Source: Bacteroidales bacterium
GTDB taxonomy: Bacteria; Bacteroidota; Bacteroidia; Bacteroidales; VadinHA17
DNA length: 64,000 nucleotides
NCBI GenBank assembly: GCA_016715075.1
Contig: JADKBK010000007.1
Coordinates: 220,508 to 284,507, forward strand
Reading direction: 5' to 3'
Part shown: piece by piece, positions 45,587-54,836 of the stretch
Numbering within the stretch: the stretch's first letter is position 1
How the letters are laid out: every line of letters begins with the position of its first letter
The notes under the pieces: model-generated
What the model was told of the DNA's origin: nothing
Database searches by the model: none
What the model saw: the letters and a program-made list of their open reading frames with translations, nothing else
Program-made: the position numbers and the translations under genes

Positions 45587-48500
45587 ATGAAGATTAAACT
45601 TTTGCTGACACTCTTATTTGCAGGGGCCTGCAATGTAGTTTTGTCTATTCCAATATTTTCGGATGTTCGTGATACAGTCAGATTATCTATGTGTATCGCA
45701 AAAGCAAAATCCTTTGAGGAGACTTCGGTCTTTGACAGCGCAATTTATTATTACTGTGCAGCCTCTGATATATTTCTCCAATCTGGCGATACTACCGGTG
45801 CATTGAAGTGTGATTACTCCGCGATGAGACAGATAGGGGCCTGGAAGGCGGATGCCAGCGCTCTCAATTTTTTACACAACAGAGGTAAAAAGTATGAGAC
45901 TTGGCTTACCGGTCATCCCCTGGAGGAGGCCGTGTATTATTATGAAATTGGCGAGAAATACACCGACAACATGGAATATGACTCGGCGGTAGTAAGCTAC
46001 AAAAGATCATTCCCTCTATGGCTCAAAAATGGGATAGATTCGGTTAAACAAATCAAAGATGTTTACAAAGCCATCTCCTATGTTTATTCGGGTACAGGTC
46101 AATACGATAGCGCTATTCTTTACCTGAACAAGGCACTCGCTGTCTATTCTCCAAAATATGGGCTTCAGAACAGGGTTGCTGAGAATATCTACTTAAGTCT
46201 GGGAAATGCTTACTTCTCCAAAGGCGAGATCAATAAAGGTCTGGAGCTATTCCATAAAGCATTGAAAACCAACCTGAGCATACCTGATTTTTTTGAGTCC
46301 GACCTTGCCTGGACATATAACAGTCTGGGAATAAGTTATTATGTGAAAAATGATTACCCACTTGCATTGGTTTATATCCGAAAGGCATTGGAGTTGTTTA
46401 CAAAAATCTATAGTGAGCAAAGTATGGAGGTTGCCTGGTGTAATAATAACATGGGGATCTGTTACCAGGAGATGAAAGACGAAGAGCAGGCTTATTTTTA
46501 TCAGGACAAAGCGCTGAAGATCCGTCTTGTTGTCGTTGGCGAAAACCATCCCGATGTGGCCTCAAGTTACAATAATCTTGGCGTAATTTGTGAAAATAAA
46601 AAAGACTATTTAAAAGAACTGGATTTTTTCAGGAAGACTCTCAGAATAAGAAAGAGCATATTTAATGAAATTAACCAGGATATTGCGCTTACCTATTCGA
46701 ACATAGGGAGCACTTTTATGCTGTTGCAGCAACATGATAGTGCATCCTGGTATTATGATAAGGCATTATCCATTTTTCTAAACCATTTTAAGGAGTCCAT
46801 AGGATATATTTCCAAGATATATGTCCATCAGAGCCAGATCAATCTTTTTCAGGGTAATTATACACTTGCCTTCGAAAACATACGAAAGTCTCTTGCAATA
46901 CTTGTACCGTCTTTTACCAGTACAAACCCGGCCGATAATCCAGGAATTGATGATATAGATTTTTATCCTGATATAATAAGGAGTCTCGAAAACAAAGCAA
47001 ATGCTTTGCAGATCTACTATGAGAGTATGTCGAAAGATCCGGAAGATCTGGTGAAATGCCTTTCAGTATACAGGCTCATATCGGATCTCAGTGACAGATT
47101 TTCCCATCAATTGCGCGAAGAAGGCTCTAAACTCTTCGCTGAAGGCGATGCCAGGGAGATATTTGCTGATGCGGTAAAAGTGTCCTATCGTTTATCCGTT
47201 ATTAAAAACGACAAGGCTTATGATGAACAGGCTTTTTATTTTGCTGAAAAAGCCAGGGCGGGAGTATTATCCGAAGCAATGGAGGAAAGCAATATAAGGC
47301 AGTTTGCAGGTATTCCCGACAGTTTGCTTGCAGAGGAAAAGAAACTGCGTTCCGACAAAATAAACTGCGATCTGGAGCTGCAGGAACTGAGCCAGTCGGA
47401 AAATGTATCTGACAGCTCTCGTATTAAGGCACTGGAAAACAAATTCTTTTCCCTGACCAGCCGGTACCAGCAAATGATTGATTCGTTCGAGATAAAATAT
47501 CCTGTTTACCAATATTTAAGAAATATTCCCCGGGAGATGACCTCTAATGATATCATGAATGGTTTGGATAGTAAAACTGCTCTCATAGAATACCTTATCG
47601 CAGGTGACAGTCTCTTTATCTTTGCATTCAACCACAGGGAATTTAGTATTAAAACAGTACTTGTCGACGCAGTTGTAAAACAGCAGTTTTACGATTATCC
47701 ACGTGATATCAGAAAATTGAAAACTGGTACTTTTGTTTCTGCCAGCAGCCTCCTTTATAGTAAGCTTATCCTTCCTGTAAAAGATATTTCTATGGGCTGT
47801 GAAAGGCTTATTATTGTTCCTGATGGACAGTTGTTCTATATTCCATTCGAGACATTAGTTTCTGGTGAAAGTAAGAACGTGCTAAACTTTTCCGACCTCG
47901 ACTATCTGATTAAATATTTTGATGTTTCCTATCATTATTCGGCCAATCTTTGGTTGCGTATCAGGAATCTCAGACCTGGAAAAGCCGGCACTTTAAATGG
48001 GTTTATCGGCTTTGCCCCGGTGTTTAAGAGTAATTCACGGGAAGGGAATATCATAGCAGCAAATCTTGTTGTGAACGATTCATTGAAAGGCGAAACAACC
48101 CTGCGCTCGGCAACTTCAGGAGGAAGAAAATTCAACGAACTGATTTACACGGAAAAAGAGATCTCAACGATAGCGGAGTTGTTTATCCGCAATAAACTTC
48201 CGGCCAGGAGTTATCTGTTTGCCGATGCCACAGAGGAGAACTTTAAAAATCAGGCTGGGAAATACAGGTATGTCCACATTGCCAGCCATGGTTTTTGCGA
48301 TGATAAGGAACCCAATCTCTCCGGCATTGCTTTTTATCAGACTAAACAGGATTTCACCGGGCTGAAAGATTTACCGGATGAAATCAATGAAAAAAATGAA
48401 GGGATACTTTTTTCAGGTGAAACTTATAACCTTATTCTGAATGCCGATCTTGTAGTTTTGAGCGCCTGTGAGAGTGGCGCGGGCACTCTGATGAAAGGGG

Positions 48501-48736
48501 AAGGCCTGATGGGACTTTCACGGGGTTTCCTGTTTGCCGGGTCTCCGAATATTATCTATTCTCTCTGGAAAATAGGCGACCTTAATACTTCGCAATTGAT
48601 GACTGATTTCTATAGGTATGTGTTTCAGAAGAATAATTATGCACATTCACTCAGGTTAGCCAAGCTGAACCTGATAAATTCAGAAGATACTGCCTTCCCG
48701 AAATTCTGGAGCGGGTTTGAGTTAGTCGGGGATTAA
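45587..48736 (+). CDS. Secreted TPR-CHAT protease-like protein
   Basis: 1049 residues. A signal-like hydrophobic N-terminus (1-21) is followed by TPR repeats (about 40-480), with units such as SLGNAYFSKGEINKGLELF and NNLGVICENKKDYLKELDF, a coiled-coil segment (about 570-640) and a C-terminal CHAT domain (about 740-1049). The catalytic His901 (HIASHGFCDD) and Cys961 (VLSACESGAGTL) are both present, so the caspase-like active site is intact. CHAT proteins are peptidases in several signalling and defence systems. Its stop codon abuts that of the convergent anti-sigma gene with zero spacing. Confidence 0.88.
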   Translation: MKIKLLLTLLFAGACNVVLSIPIFSDVRDTVRLSMCIAKAKSFEETSVFDSAIYYYCAASDIFLQSGDTTGALKCDYSAMRQIGAWKADASALNFLHNRGKKYETWLTGHPLEEAVYYYEIGEKYTDNMEYDSAVVSYKRSFPLWLKNGIDSVKQIKDVYKAISYVYSGTGQYDSAILYLNKALAVYSPKYGLQNRVAENIYLSLGNAYFSKGEINKGLELFHKALKTNLSIPDFFESDLAWTYNSLGISYYVKNDYPLALVYIRKALELFTKIYSEQSMEVAWCNNNMGICYQEMKDEEQAYFYQDKALKIRLVVVGENHPDVASSYNNLGVICENKKDYLKELDFFRKTLRIRKSIFNEINQDIALTYSNIGSTFMLLQQHDSASWYYDKALSIFLNHFKESIGYISKIYVHQSQINLFQGNYTLAFENIRKSLAILVPSFTSTNPADNPGIDDIDFYPDIIRSLENKANALQIYYESMSKDPEDLVKCLSVYRLISDLSDRFSHQLREEGSKLFAEGDAREIFADAVKVSYRLSVIKNDKAYDEQAFYFAEKARAGVLSEAMEESNIRQFAGIPDSLLAEEKKLRSDKINCDLELQELSQSENVSDSSRIKALENKFFSLTSRYQQMIDSFEIKYPVYQYLRNIPREMTSNDIMNGLDSKTALIEYLIAGDSLFIFAFNHREFSIKTVLVDAVVKQQFYDYPRDIRKLKTGTFVSASSLLYSKLILPVKDISMGCERLIIVPDGQLFYIPFETLVSGESKNVLNFSDLDYLIKYFDVSYHYSANLWLRIRNLRPGKAGTLNGFIGFAPVFKSNSREGNIIAANLVVNDSLKGETTLRSATSGGRKFNELIYTEKEISTIAELFIRNKLPARSYLFADATEENFKNQAGKYRYVHIASHGFCDDKEPNLSGIAFYQTKQDFTGLKDLPDEINEKNEGILFSGETYNLILNADLVVLSACESGAGTLMKGEGLMGLSRGFLFAGSPNIIYSLWKIGDLNTSQLMTDFYRYVFQKNNYAHSLRLAKLNLINSEDTAFPKFWSGFELVGD

Positions 48737-49492
48737 TTAAATGATAAGAAATTTACTGACAAATACCACCTCATCATTTTCTGTAATTTCCCAGTAGTAC
48801 AATCCTTCCGGCAATTCAAGCGGTAGTATAAATGGTAATCTCACCTTGTTTTCAAAGATTGTTTTTCCAGCATGGTTTATCACCGTGAGGAAAAACTCAC
48901 TCTTATAATCTTTGAATGAGAAGACCACTTTCTCTCCAAATGCAATTTCTGATGATATTTTTGGGGATAGTATGTTGATGCTTTCCCCTCTTAGATTATT
49001 TCTTATTGCATTTTCATATAAGGGAAGTTCATCATAATTTTCTGATATAAACTCTTTTCTCACGTGTGCAGTAGTCTGCCTCAAGCTTTCTTTTGTCCGC
49101 TTTTCATCAACAGGTATTGAATCCCGGATATCTTTACCCTTATCGGATTTGTTTTCTGTATTGACCGGAGTAATAGCTGGCTTCTGAAGCAGGCTCCATA
49201 TTATACCTGCTGAACAAACAGCAAAAAGCAACACTGCTGCGGCTTTCATCCAGGATCGGTATAAAATGAAGGATTTTTTTGTGCCGGTTTTTTTATTCGC
49301 TTCTCCCGGGGTATGGATTGCCATGTATTGAGTCAGGGTGACTATTTCCTTTGTTTCCTCCAACTGGTTACGGCATTCTCTGCAATAAAGCAAATGTTCC
49401 TCAAAATCATCTGTTTCACTCGCATTGAGCCGGTGCAGCAGATAATTTTCGATTATTCCTTCTTCAATTACATATTTATGCTTCATAGCCAT
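48737..49492 (-). CDS. Zinc-finger anti-sigma factor
   Basis: 251 residues. The N-terminal anti-sigma motif HLLYCRECRNQL (HxxxCxxC) lies at about 33-44. One transmembrane helix (about 83-101, AAAVLLFAVCSAGIIWSLL) is followed by a linker and a periplasmic beta-domain ending LELPEGLYYWEITENDEVVF. It begins 7 bp after the sigma gene, in the same operon. It should hold the sigma factor at the membrane until a periplasmic signal arrives. The C-terminal beta-domain is longer than in minimal anti-sigmas. Confidence 0.82.
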   Translation of the reverse strand: MAMKHKYVIEEGIIENYLLHRLNASETDDFEEHLLYCRECRNQLEETKEIVTLTQYMAIHTPGEANKKTGTKKSFILYRSWMKAAAVLLFAVCSAGIIWSLLQKPAITPVNTENKSDKGKDIRDSIPVDEKRTKESLRQTTAHVRKEFISENYDELPLYENAIRNNLRGESINILSPKISSEIAFGEKVVFSFKDYKSEFFLTVINHAGKTIFENKVRLPFILPLELPEGLYYWEITENDEVVFVSKFLII

Positions 49493-49499
49493 TCATACT

Positions 49500-50279
49500 T
49501 TATTTCACTGCATTTATCGGGGTCACATCTTTGACCATGGCCTTCATTTTCTTCAGAGCTCTGAACTTAATTACACGACAATTTTCTTCAGTTATACCCA
49601 GTCTGGAAGCAATTGTTTTCAGGCTCTTGTTATGATAGAAATTATTAAAGAGGATTTCACGTTCCAGAGTGTCGAGTCGCTTCATCAGCTCTTCGATTTT
49701 AAGGTCTAATTCTTCATCATATAATTCCTCCACCAGTGATAGATTTTCACCTGTTTCAGAATTCGAAAATTTTTCCTGTCGCCGGTTCTCCCTGTTCATT
49801 TCCAGCATTTTCAATTCTGTTATTCTGAAAATATAAGATTTCAGATTTTTAGATGATGAGAAGTCAAGCTTCTTTTGTTGTACCACCTGTGTAAATGTGA
49901 TAAGAGCATCGTAATACACCTGTTCAGCGTCTGTTAAATTACTTTTCTTAACCGAAACGAGCCAATAAACCATCTTTGTTTTAAGGTCCTTATCTAACCG
50001 AAACCAAGCCCTGCTGTCGTTCCGGGATAATAGAAGCATGAAATTTCTGAAACCATGGTTAATATATGAAGAGCACAAATCCAGAATATATTTCTTCAGA
50101 GCTTTAAAATTTTCAAATTGTGGCAGTGAATCATTGAATTTCTCCCGGAATAGTCTGAATACTTCGTCAAAAAACTGAGTTTTGTTTTTCGGTATCCCGG
50201 TTCCATCTGAGATCCAAAGTATTTCAATAAGGTCTTCTTTGCACCGGTGTTCAATCATCTGTTCCATATTAAAACGCAT
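49500..50279 (-). CDS. Sigma-70-like factor with extended N-terminus
   Basis: 259 residues. The region-4 helix-turn-helix is clear: LEREILFNNFYHNKSLKTIA, then SRLGITEENCRVIKFRALKK. Region 2 is only loosely recognisable around DALITFTQVVQQ and LKSYIFRITELKMLEMNRE. About 100 N-terminal residues (MEQMIEHRCKEDLIEILW onward) have no counterpart in ordinary ECF factors of about 180-190 residues. Co-transcribed with the anti-sigma gene. The type resembles sigma factors found beside CHAT/TPR genes in Bacteroidetes. Confidence 0.75.
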   Translation of the reverse strand: MRFNMEQMIEHRCKEDLIEILWISDGTGIPKNKTQFFDEVFRLFREKFNDSLPQFENFKALKKYILDLCSSYINHGFRNFMLLLSRNDSRAWFRLDKDLKTKMVYWLVSVKKSNLTDAEQVYYDALITFTQVVQQKKLDFSSSKNLKSYIFRITELKMLEMNRENRRQEKFSNSETGENLSLVEELYDEELDLKIEELMKRLDTLEREILFNNFYHNKSLKTIASRLGITEENCRVIKFRALKKMKAMVKDVTPINAVK

Positions 50280-50382
50280 TATATCCCAGGCTTCCTGATT
50301 GCCTGAATCCAGAAGGCTGATAAAATCCTGAAATCCCCGGACATATACAATACTTGAGATGACAAAAATGATGATACTATTA

Positions 50383-50414
50383 CAAATCTAATTAATTATT
50401 TTTTCTGTAACGAA
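50383..50414 (-). promoter_or_regulatory. Candidate promoter of the sigma/anti-sigma operon
   Basis: Minus strand: TAGATTTG at 50390-50383 (exact TAnnTTTG) preceded, after 20 bp, by TTCG at 50414-50411 in place of TTTG. About 104 bp before the ATG at 50279. Confidence 0.35.
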
Positions 50415-50518
50415 ATTGTCTTTTCCGACATCTCCCAGCAAACTGTATGATTTCTGAGTTTAAGTAAAATGGTCCCAAGTATAATTTACAACTGAGAAAC
50501 CTATAAAACCTGATAGCT

Positions 50519-51082
50519 ATGAAGACGAAAAATAAAATTCTGGTTATGGCTTGCCTGATGCTGACCCTTAATCTTTTTTCACAGGGTGACGAAAAAAAGA
50601 ACATTGTTGGTATTGGAGGAGGATTTTGCCCAGAGAAAGTTGTATGGATCGGCGATCCGATAAACTTATGGGCGGATATAAACTTAAGCCCGATATTTAA
50701 TGCATTTTATGCCCGCCAGGTTAGTGAGATTCTGCGCTTGGGCGGATATTTTGAATATGAAAACGCCACTTTTACGGGCACCAGCAACAAAGCATCAAGG
50801 TTAAGTCTTGGACTGAACTGGCTTGCCCGGTATCCGAACAAACCCATTCACCTTCAGTTAGGCGGTTATTTTGGTTATGGTTCAGTAAAGGCAGATATGT
50901 GGGACCAAAGGCTGGGCGGTATCGAATATGGACTTCTGGTAGGGCCAGCATATGAAAAAAATAATTTTGGAATTGCTTTGCATTTTCCGGCCGGATTCAG
51001 CTATTATACCTCATCAGGAACACCTGATGAAGTCAGTTATTCAAAAGGGACCTATCTGCTGAAGGCTTACTATAAATTTTAA
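50519..51082 (+). CDS. Outer-membrane beta-barrel protein
   Basis: 187 residues. Signal peptide MKTKNKILVMACLMLTLNLFS, cleaved before QGDEKK. Strands such as LRLGGYFEYENATFTG, HLQLGGYFGYGSVKADMW and a terminal YLLKAYYKF with aromatic end are typical of 8-strand barrels. First gene of a three-gene set (barrel, lipoprotein, barrel) with spacings of 11 bp and an 11-bp overlap. Confidence 0.78.
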   Translation: MKTKNKILVMACLMLTLNLFSQGDEKKNIVGIGGGFCPEKVVWIGDPINLWADINLSPIFNAFYARQVSEILRLGGYFEYENATFTGTSNKASRLSLGLNWLARYPNKPIHLQLGGYFGYGSVKADMWDQRLGGIEYGLLVGPAYEKNNFGIALHFPAGFSYYTSSGTPDEVSYSKGTYLLKAYYKF

Positions 51083-51093
51083 GATTATCACAA

Positions 51094-52137
51094 ATGAAAC
51101 CTCAAAATCGTTTTGCAGCAATTATTATTATACCAGCCCTGCTGTTAATTATTCAGGCCTGCAGTTCACGGAATTTTACCGTAAGATCAATCCCGGAAGG
51201 GTCAATGATATTAATGAGCCGGAGTCCAAATATCTATGGGCTTCCCGATGAGATATGCGGCATTTCACCGGTAAATAAAAAGATGATCTTTGCAGGCAAA
51301 AAAGATCAGTATTATTTCAAAGCAATTAATCAGGGTTATGAACCGGATTCGGTTTTAATAAATAAAGACTCGAAATCTGAGATTGAACTGAATCTCAGAA
51401 AAATGGAATCTTTTTCTGAGATACAAAAGCCGGTTTACTCTTTAAAGGAAGCTGACTTTTGCCTGCTGCCTGTCAATACCAACATTATTATCCATAAAGG
51501 TGTGGGTAATCTTGATAAGTATGTGCACTCGGATGAATTAAGCAAAGCATATTCGGACAGTCTTGATACAAAACTAAAAACCATGCTCGTTTCAGGTCAG
51601 ATGAAATATATTTCAAATGACAATTTTTCTGATATATCAGCCTGGCAGAGGTCAAGTGATTCACTAAGTATTTTTCTTTTAAAGCTGAAGTCAGAATTAC
51701 TGCCTTATTATCCGCTTCCTCCAGCAATACCTGAAAAGGACCTGCGCTTGCTAACATCTCTGCCTGATTCATATCACTTATCACCGTTGAAAGATACTAC
51801 CGATAGATTATTTGTTTTTTTATGGTGCAAAAGCATTGAGCCAACCAAAGGAAGAGTAGTTGGAAATATTGCAACCAGCTTAGCTTCGGGTGCCGTACAG
51901 GGTTATGAAACTGCTTCTTATGGTCACGCGATAACAACATATAATCCCCAGGCTTTTGCAATTGATAATTCAACAATCTGGATGGTGTTTGTAATAGAAC
52001 CTCAGAGTGGCAGAATATTACATATAAGTCAGCATACCCTGCCCTATGAGATCACCAAACCTGCAAACCTGAAAAAACTTACAGATAATATAGTAACTAT
52101 ACCCCAACAATTTAATAATCAAAACGATGAAAAATAG
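51094..52137 (+). CDS. Lipoprotein with PEGA-like domain
   Basis: 347 residues. Lipobox LLLIIQAC. The beginning of the mature part, NFTVRSIPEGSMILM with FKAINQGYEPDSVLIN, looks like a PEGA carbohydrate/surface-binding beta-domain. The larger C-terminal part (about 110-347) contains TKGRVVGNIATSLASGAVQG and VIEPQSGRILHISQH and is unrecognised. It lies between two barrel genes and overlaps the second by 11 bp, suggesting an outer-membrane complex. Confidence 0.68.
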   Translation: MKPQNRFAAIIIIPALLLIIQACSSRNFTVRSIPEGSMILMSRSPNIYGLPDEICGISPVNKKMIFAGKKDQYYFKAINQGYEPDSVLINKDSKSEIELNLRKMESFSEIQKPVYSLKEADFCLLPVNTNIIIHKGVGNLDKYVHSDELSKAYSDSLDTKLKTMLVSGQMKYISNDNFSDISAWQRSSDSLSIFLLKLKSELLPYYPLPPAIPEKDLRLLTSLPDSYHLSPLKDTTDRLFVFLWCKSIEPTKGRVVGNIATSLASGAVQGYETASYGHAITTYNPQAFAIDNSTIWMVFVIEPQSGRILHISQHTLPYEITKPANLKKLTDNIVTIPQQFNNQNDEK

Positions 52138-52819
52138 TATCCTTTTATATTCAGTAATATTCATATTTTTCAGCATCAACGGTTACTCCCAGGCGGTATT
52201 GGGAATCTCAGCAGGCGGAGGTGCGGGTAAACTTTCCCAAACCTTCACTCAATCGGGTAATCAGGTCACCTTTTCATATCCCGGACCAGGGGCTTATATT
52301 TCGGGTGAACTATCATGGAAGAGAGTATATTTTGATATGTCTCTCGCCTTGCTTTTTGCCTCCGATAACGTAAACCTTGGAGATGATAAAGTTGATTTAT
52401 CCGATTATTCAACGAAACTTGCTCTTGACTTCACAGCCTTTAGTGTTGGTTACATGTTTCCGATCAGCGATAGATTAGAAGCAGGGAGTGCTTTGGGGTT
52501 TCATGTAGCAGCGCCAACACTTACCCCAAATGATTTGAATGATGAATCCAAACTAAGGTTTGGTGGTTATTACGGACTTATTGGTCTAAGTCTTGTCCCA
52601 CGCATCCGCTATTCGATAAGCAATTCGGTCAGGATAACCCTGAGCATTCCAATCGGTAAAGATTTTAGTGCCATGAGTGAAGATGTTGTGGTTGGAACAG
52701 TCCATGTTGGCAAATCTGCTGCCATCGTGCAGCCAGAATCTTTAGAGCCCGAATTCAAAGGATTTACCTATGGTATGTATGTTTCGGTTGGATACTTTTT
52801 TAAATTTAAAGATAAATAA
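52127..52819 (+). CDS. Outer-membrane beta-barrel protein
   Basis: 230 residues. Signal peptide MKNSILLYSVIFIFFSINGYS, then QAVLGISAGGGAGKL and repeated amphipathic strands (KRVYFDMSLALLFA, LDFTAFSVGYMFPI) ending GMYVSVGYFFKFKDK. Third gene of the 50.5-52.8 kb set, translationally coupled to the PEGA-like lipoprotein. Convergent with the nucleotidase gene, 5 bp away. Confidence 0.78.
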   Translation: MKNSILLYSVIFIFFSINGYSQAVLGISAGGGAGKLSQTFTQSGNQVTFSYPGPGAYISGELSWKRVYFDMSLALLFASDNVNLGDDKVDLSDYSTKLALDFTAFSVGYMFPISDRLEAGSALGFHVAAPTLTPNDLNDESKLRFGGYYGLIGLSLVPRIRYSISNSVRITLSIPIGKDFSAMSEDVVVGTVHVGKSAAIVQPESLEPEFKGFTYGMYVSVGYFFKFKDK

Positions 52820-52824
52820 GGCAT

Positions 52825-54483
52825 TTATTCTGTTTCAACCCTCTTCTCCCCTCTGTAACTCCCGATGTTCTTCAGTTCCTTAAGATAGCCTATTGTGGCA
52901 TCTGCAGTTGAGATATAGAGTGATCTGCCCGGATCGCTGTGACTGTACCTGTAAACCTGGGTCATATAATTATTCATGGCAACAGTAAAGGTTTTATTCA
53001 TATCAAGAGGGGCGCCGCTATCTGTAAGCAGAGTGACATCCGACATATTGCCATCAGCACTTAGCCTGACCCTTGTCCTGATACCCGATGGATATACCGG
53101 ACTCTTGTCATCAATCTGCCAGGCTGAAAGCATCAGAGCACGGATCTCACTTCCGGTAAGAGTTGTAACTACAAGATCATTCCCAAAGGGATCGAGCTGG
53201 TAAATATTCATTACCGTCACAGAACCTTTTGGCAGATGATCTATTCTCACACCCCCCGGATTCACCAACGCTATATCTGCTCTGGCAGCTCCGCGCTGTG
53301 CATCGGCCATAAAATACCCCAGCTCTTCATATGATGAAAAATCATCGGAAGCCGTTGCAATTACCTGGTTAAGTACCGGATTGTCGTTGTACTTGTCGAC
53401 CATTGCCCGGATGGTTGCATTTTCATTTTTAGTATTCCTGATGTCAATGAGTTCCATATGTCGTTGCAGCGATCCATCACTTTTCACAGTGAGCCGTATG
53501 AGGGTACCATATTTAAGCTTGTTTTCAGCCTGGGTGATTAATACATTATTGAAGATCTGTTCTTTTGCAACCTTAGTATGTGAATGTCCTCCGATGATGA
53601 GATCAAGGCCGGCCGGCATATTCTCAGCAAGCCTCACATCATTCTCAAAACCTAGGTGCGTAAGTGCAATGAAAATATCACTCTGGTCTTTAAGATAGAT
53701 ATACTCAGGAGCAGTGTCGAAAGGAGAACGGAAGGAGAATGACTTCACATTGTCGGGATGGGAATCGGGAATTCCATTCTGATTGATTATAAGAAGTCCG
53801 ATAAATGCCAGTTTAAGACCGTTTGACAAAGTGATTATCTTATAAGGACTGATTCTGATACCAAGCGAATCAGGAGCAGTTGTATTGGCACAAATGAAGC
53901 TGAAGTTGGCCTTGTGAGTAAGAGAACTGAATCCCTTAGGCCGGGAATCGAACTCGTGGTTTCCTACTGCGCTAAGGTTAAAGTCCACAGCATTCATCAG
54001 CTCAATCATGGGCAACCCTTTTTCCGGAAACTGATCGTTCACCGGATTGCCTGTCTGGTTGTCGCCTGCAGCAACGAGAAGCATGCCGGGATAAACCATT
54101 CTCAGACTATCAACAATCCAGGCAAGCTTTGGAAAATTGTCAATGGTTGCATGCATGTCGTTTACCGCAAAAATTACAGCCTCTTTTTCAGCATGACTGG
54201 CTGAGGCGGCTTTCTTTCCTGTGCCACAGGCACAAAGAAGTCCGAGCCCCAGTAAGACAAAAACAACAGAGGGAAGAGGCATTCCAGTTTCTGTTTTTAA
54301 AAAAATGGCATTGCCATCAGTCAGTTCACCATCATGAGCAATTGTGTTTCCGTAGCGGTCTTCGGCAGCAGGTAAAGGCACGGGAACCTTTTTCCCGGAA
54401 TGTGAGTAATATTTTACAATTGCATCCTGCACTTTGGCTCCCTCATGAAGCTCTAATGGGGTATTGTTTACCGTTATTTTCAT
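52825..54483 (-). CDS. 5'-nucleotidase/metallophosphatase with N-terminal beta-grasp-like extension
   Basis: 552 residues. The main part is a UshA-type enzyme: metal ligands in VNDMHATID, GDNQTG, VGNHEFDS and IGGHSHT, then a 5'-nucleotidase C-terminal domain (about 360-525) with NPGGVRIDHL and QLDPFGNDL. Ahead of it is a 66-residue soluble stretch MKITVNNTPLELHEGAKVQD, resembling a ubiquitin/ThiS-like fold, then a membrane segment (about 70-86) ending LLCACGTG, which looks like an internal lipobox. So the N-terminal domain would lie in the cytosol and the phosphatase outside. Hydrolyses nucleotides or similar phosphoesters. Confidence 0.85.
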   Translation of the reverse strand: MKITVNNTPLELHEGAKVQDAIVKYYSHSGKKVPVPLPAAEDRYGNTIAHDGELTDGNAIFLKTETGMPLPSVVFVLLGLGLLCACGTGKKAASASHAEKEAVIFAVNDMHATIDNFPKLAWIVDSLRMVYPGMLLVAAGDNQTGNPVNDQFPEKGLPMIELMNAVDFNLSAVGNHEFDSRPKGFSSLTHKANFSFICANTTAPDSLGIRISPYKIITLSNGLKLAFIGLLIINQNGIPDSHPDNVKSFSFRSPFDTAPEYIYLKDQSDIFIALTHLGFENDVRLAENMPAGLDLIIGGHSHTKVAKEQIFNNVLITQAENKLKYGTLIRLTVKSDGSLQRHMELIDIRNTKNENATIRAMVDKYNDNPVLNQVIATASDDFSSYEELGYFMADAQRGAARADIALVNPGGVRIDHLPKGSVTVMNIYQLDPFGNDLVVTTLTGSEIRALMLSAWQIDDKSPVYPSGIRTRVRLSADGNMSDVTLLTDSGAPLDMNKTFTVAMNNYMTQVYRYSHSDPGRSLYISTADATIGYLKELKNIGSYRGEKRVETE

Positions 54484-54557
54484 TTCACGGGATTAAAATT
54501 TTTACTGAAATCTAAATTAAGGATTTTCAGCAACAATTCATGTTTTTGCGGTTCAAT

Positions 54558-54643
54558 AAACAGGCCCGCCGCTATGCGGCTTATAACATATATAGATTCG
54601 CGCAGATACAATCTGTTTATATTCCCAGAGGGACGACCTGTTT
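54558..54643. repeat. Inverted-repeat element with mini-hairpin
   Basis: In the 353-bp gap 54484-54836. Outer arms aaacaggcc (54558-54566) and gacctgttt (54635-54643) pair with one mismatch. Inside are the mini-hairpin gccgc-tat-gcggc (54568-54580) and a 4-bp stem tccc-aga-ggga (54623-54633). Same style as the hairpins at 7130-7405 and 19441. The rest of the gap shows nothing recognisable. Confidence 0.5.
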
Positions 54644-54836
54644 CCAGTGAAGAACCGTTTATTGTTTATAGAAAATGATTAAAGAATATTGAGCTCTGCT
54701 GGAGCGATCTTTTGGTAGCAAGTCCCCCGAAACGTCGCTGTAAATAATATTGATTTTGGTTATATTATGTTGTAACTTACGGTGAAATGACTTATTTACA
54801 GTTACTTCGTTATATTTTAACTCAAATCTCAAAGAA

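Noticed and set aside
45587..50279. Complete defence island around the CHAT gene
   Set aside because: No gasdermin, Craspase/Cas, nucleotide cyclase or other known partner is encoded; sigma/anti-sigma neighbours favour a regulatory role.
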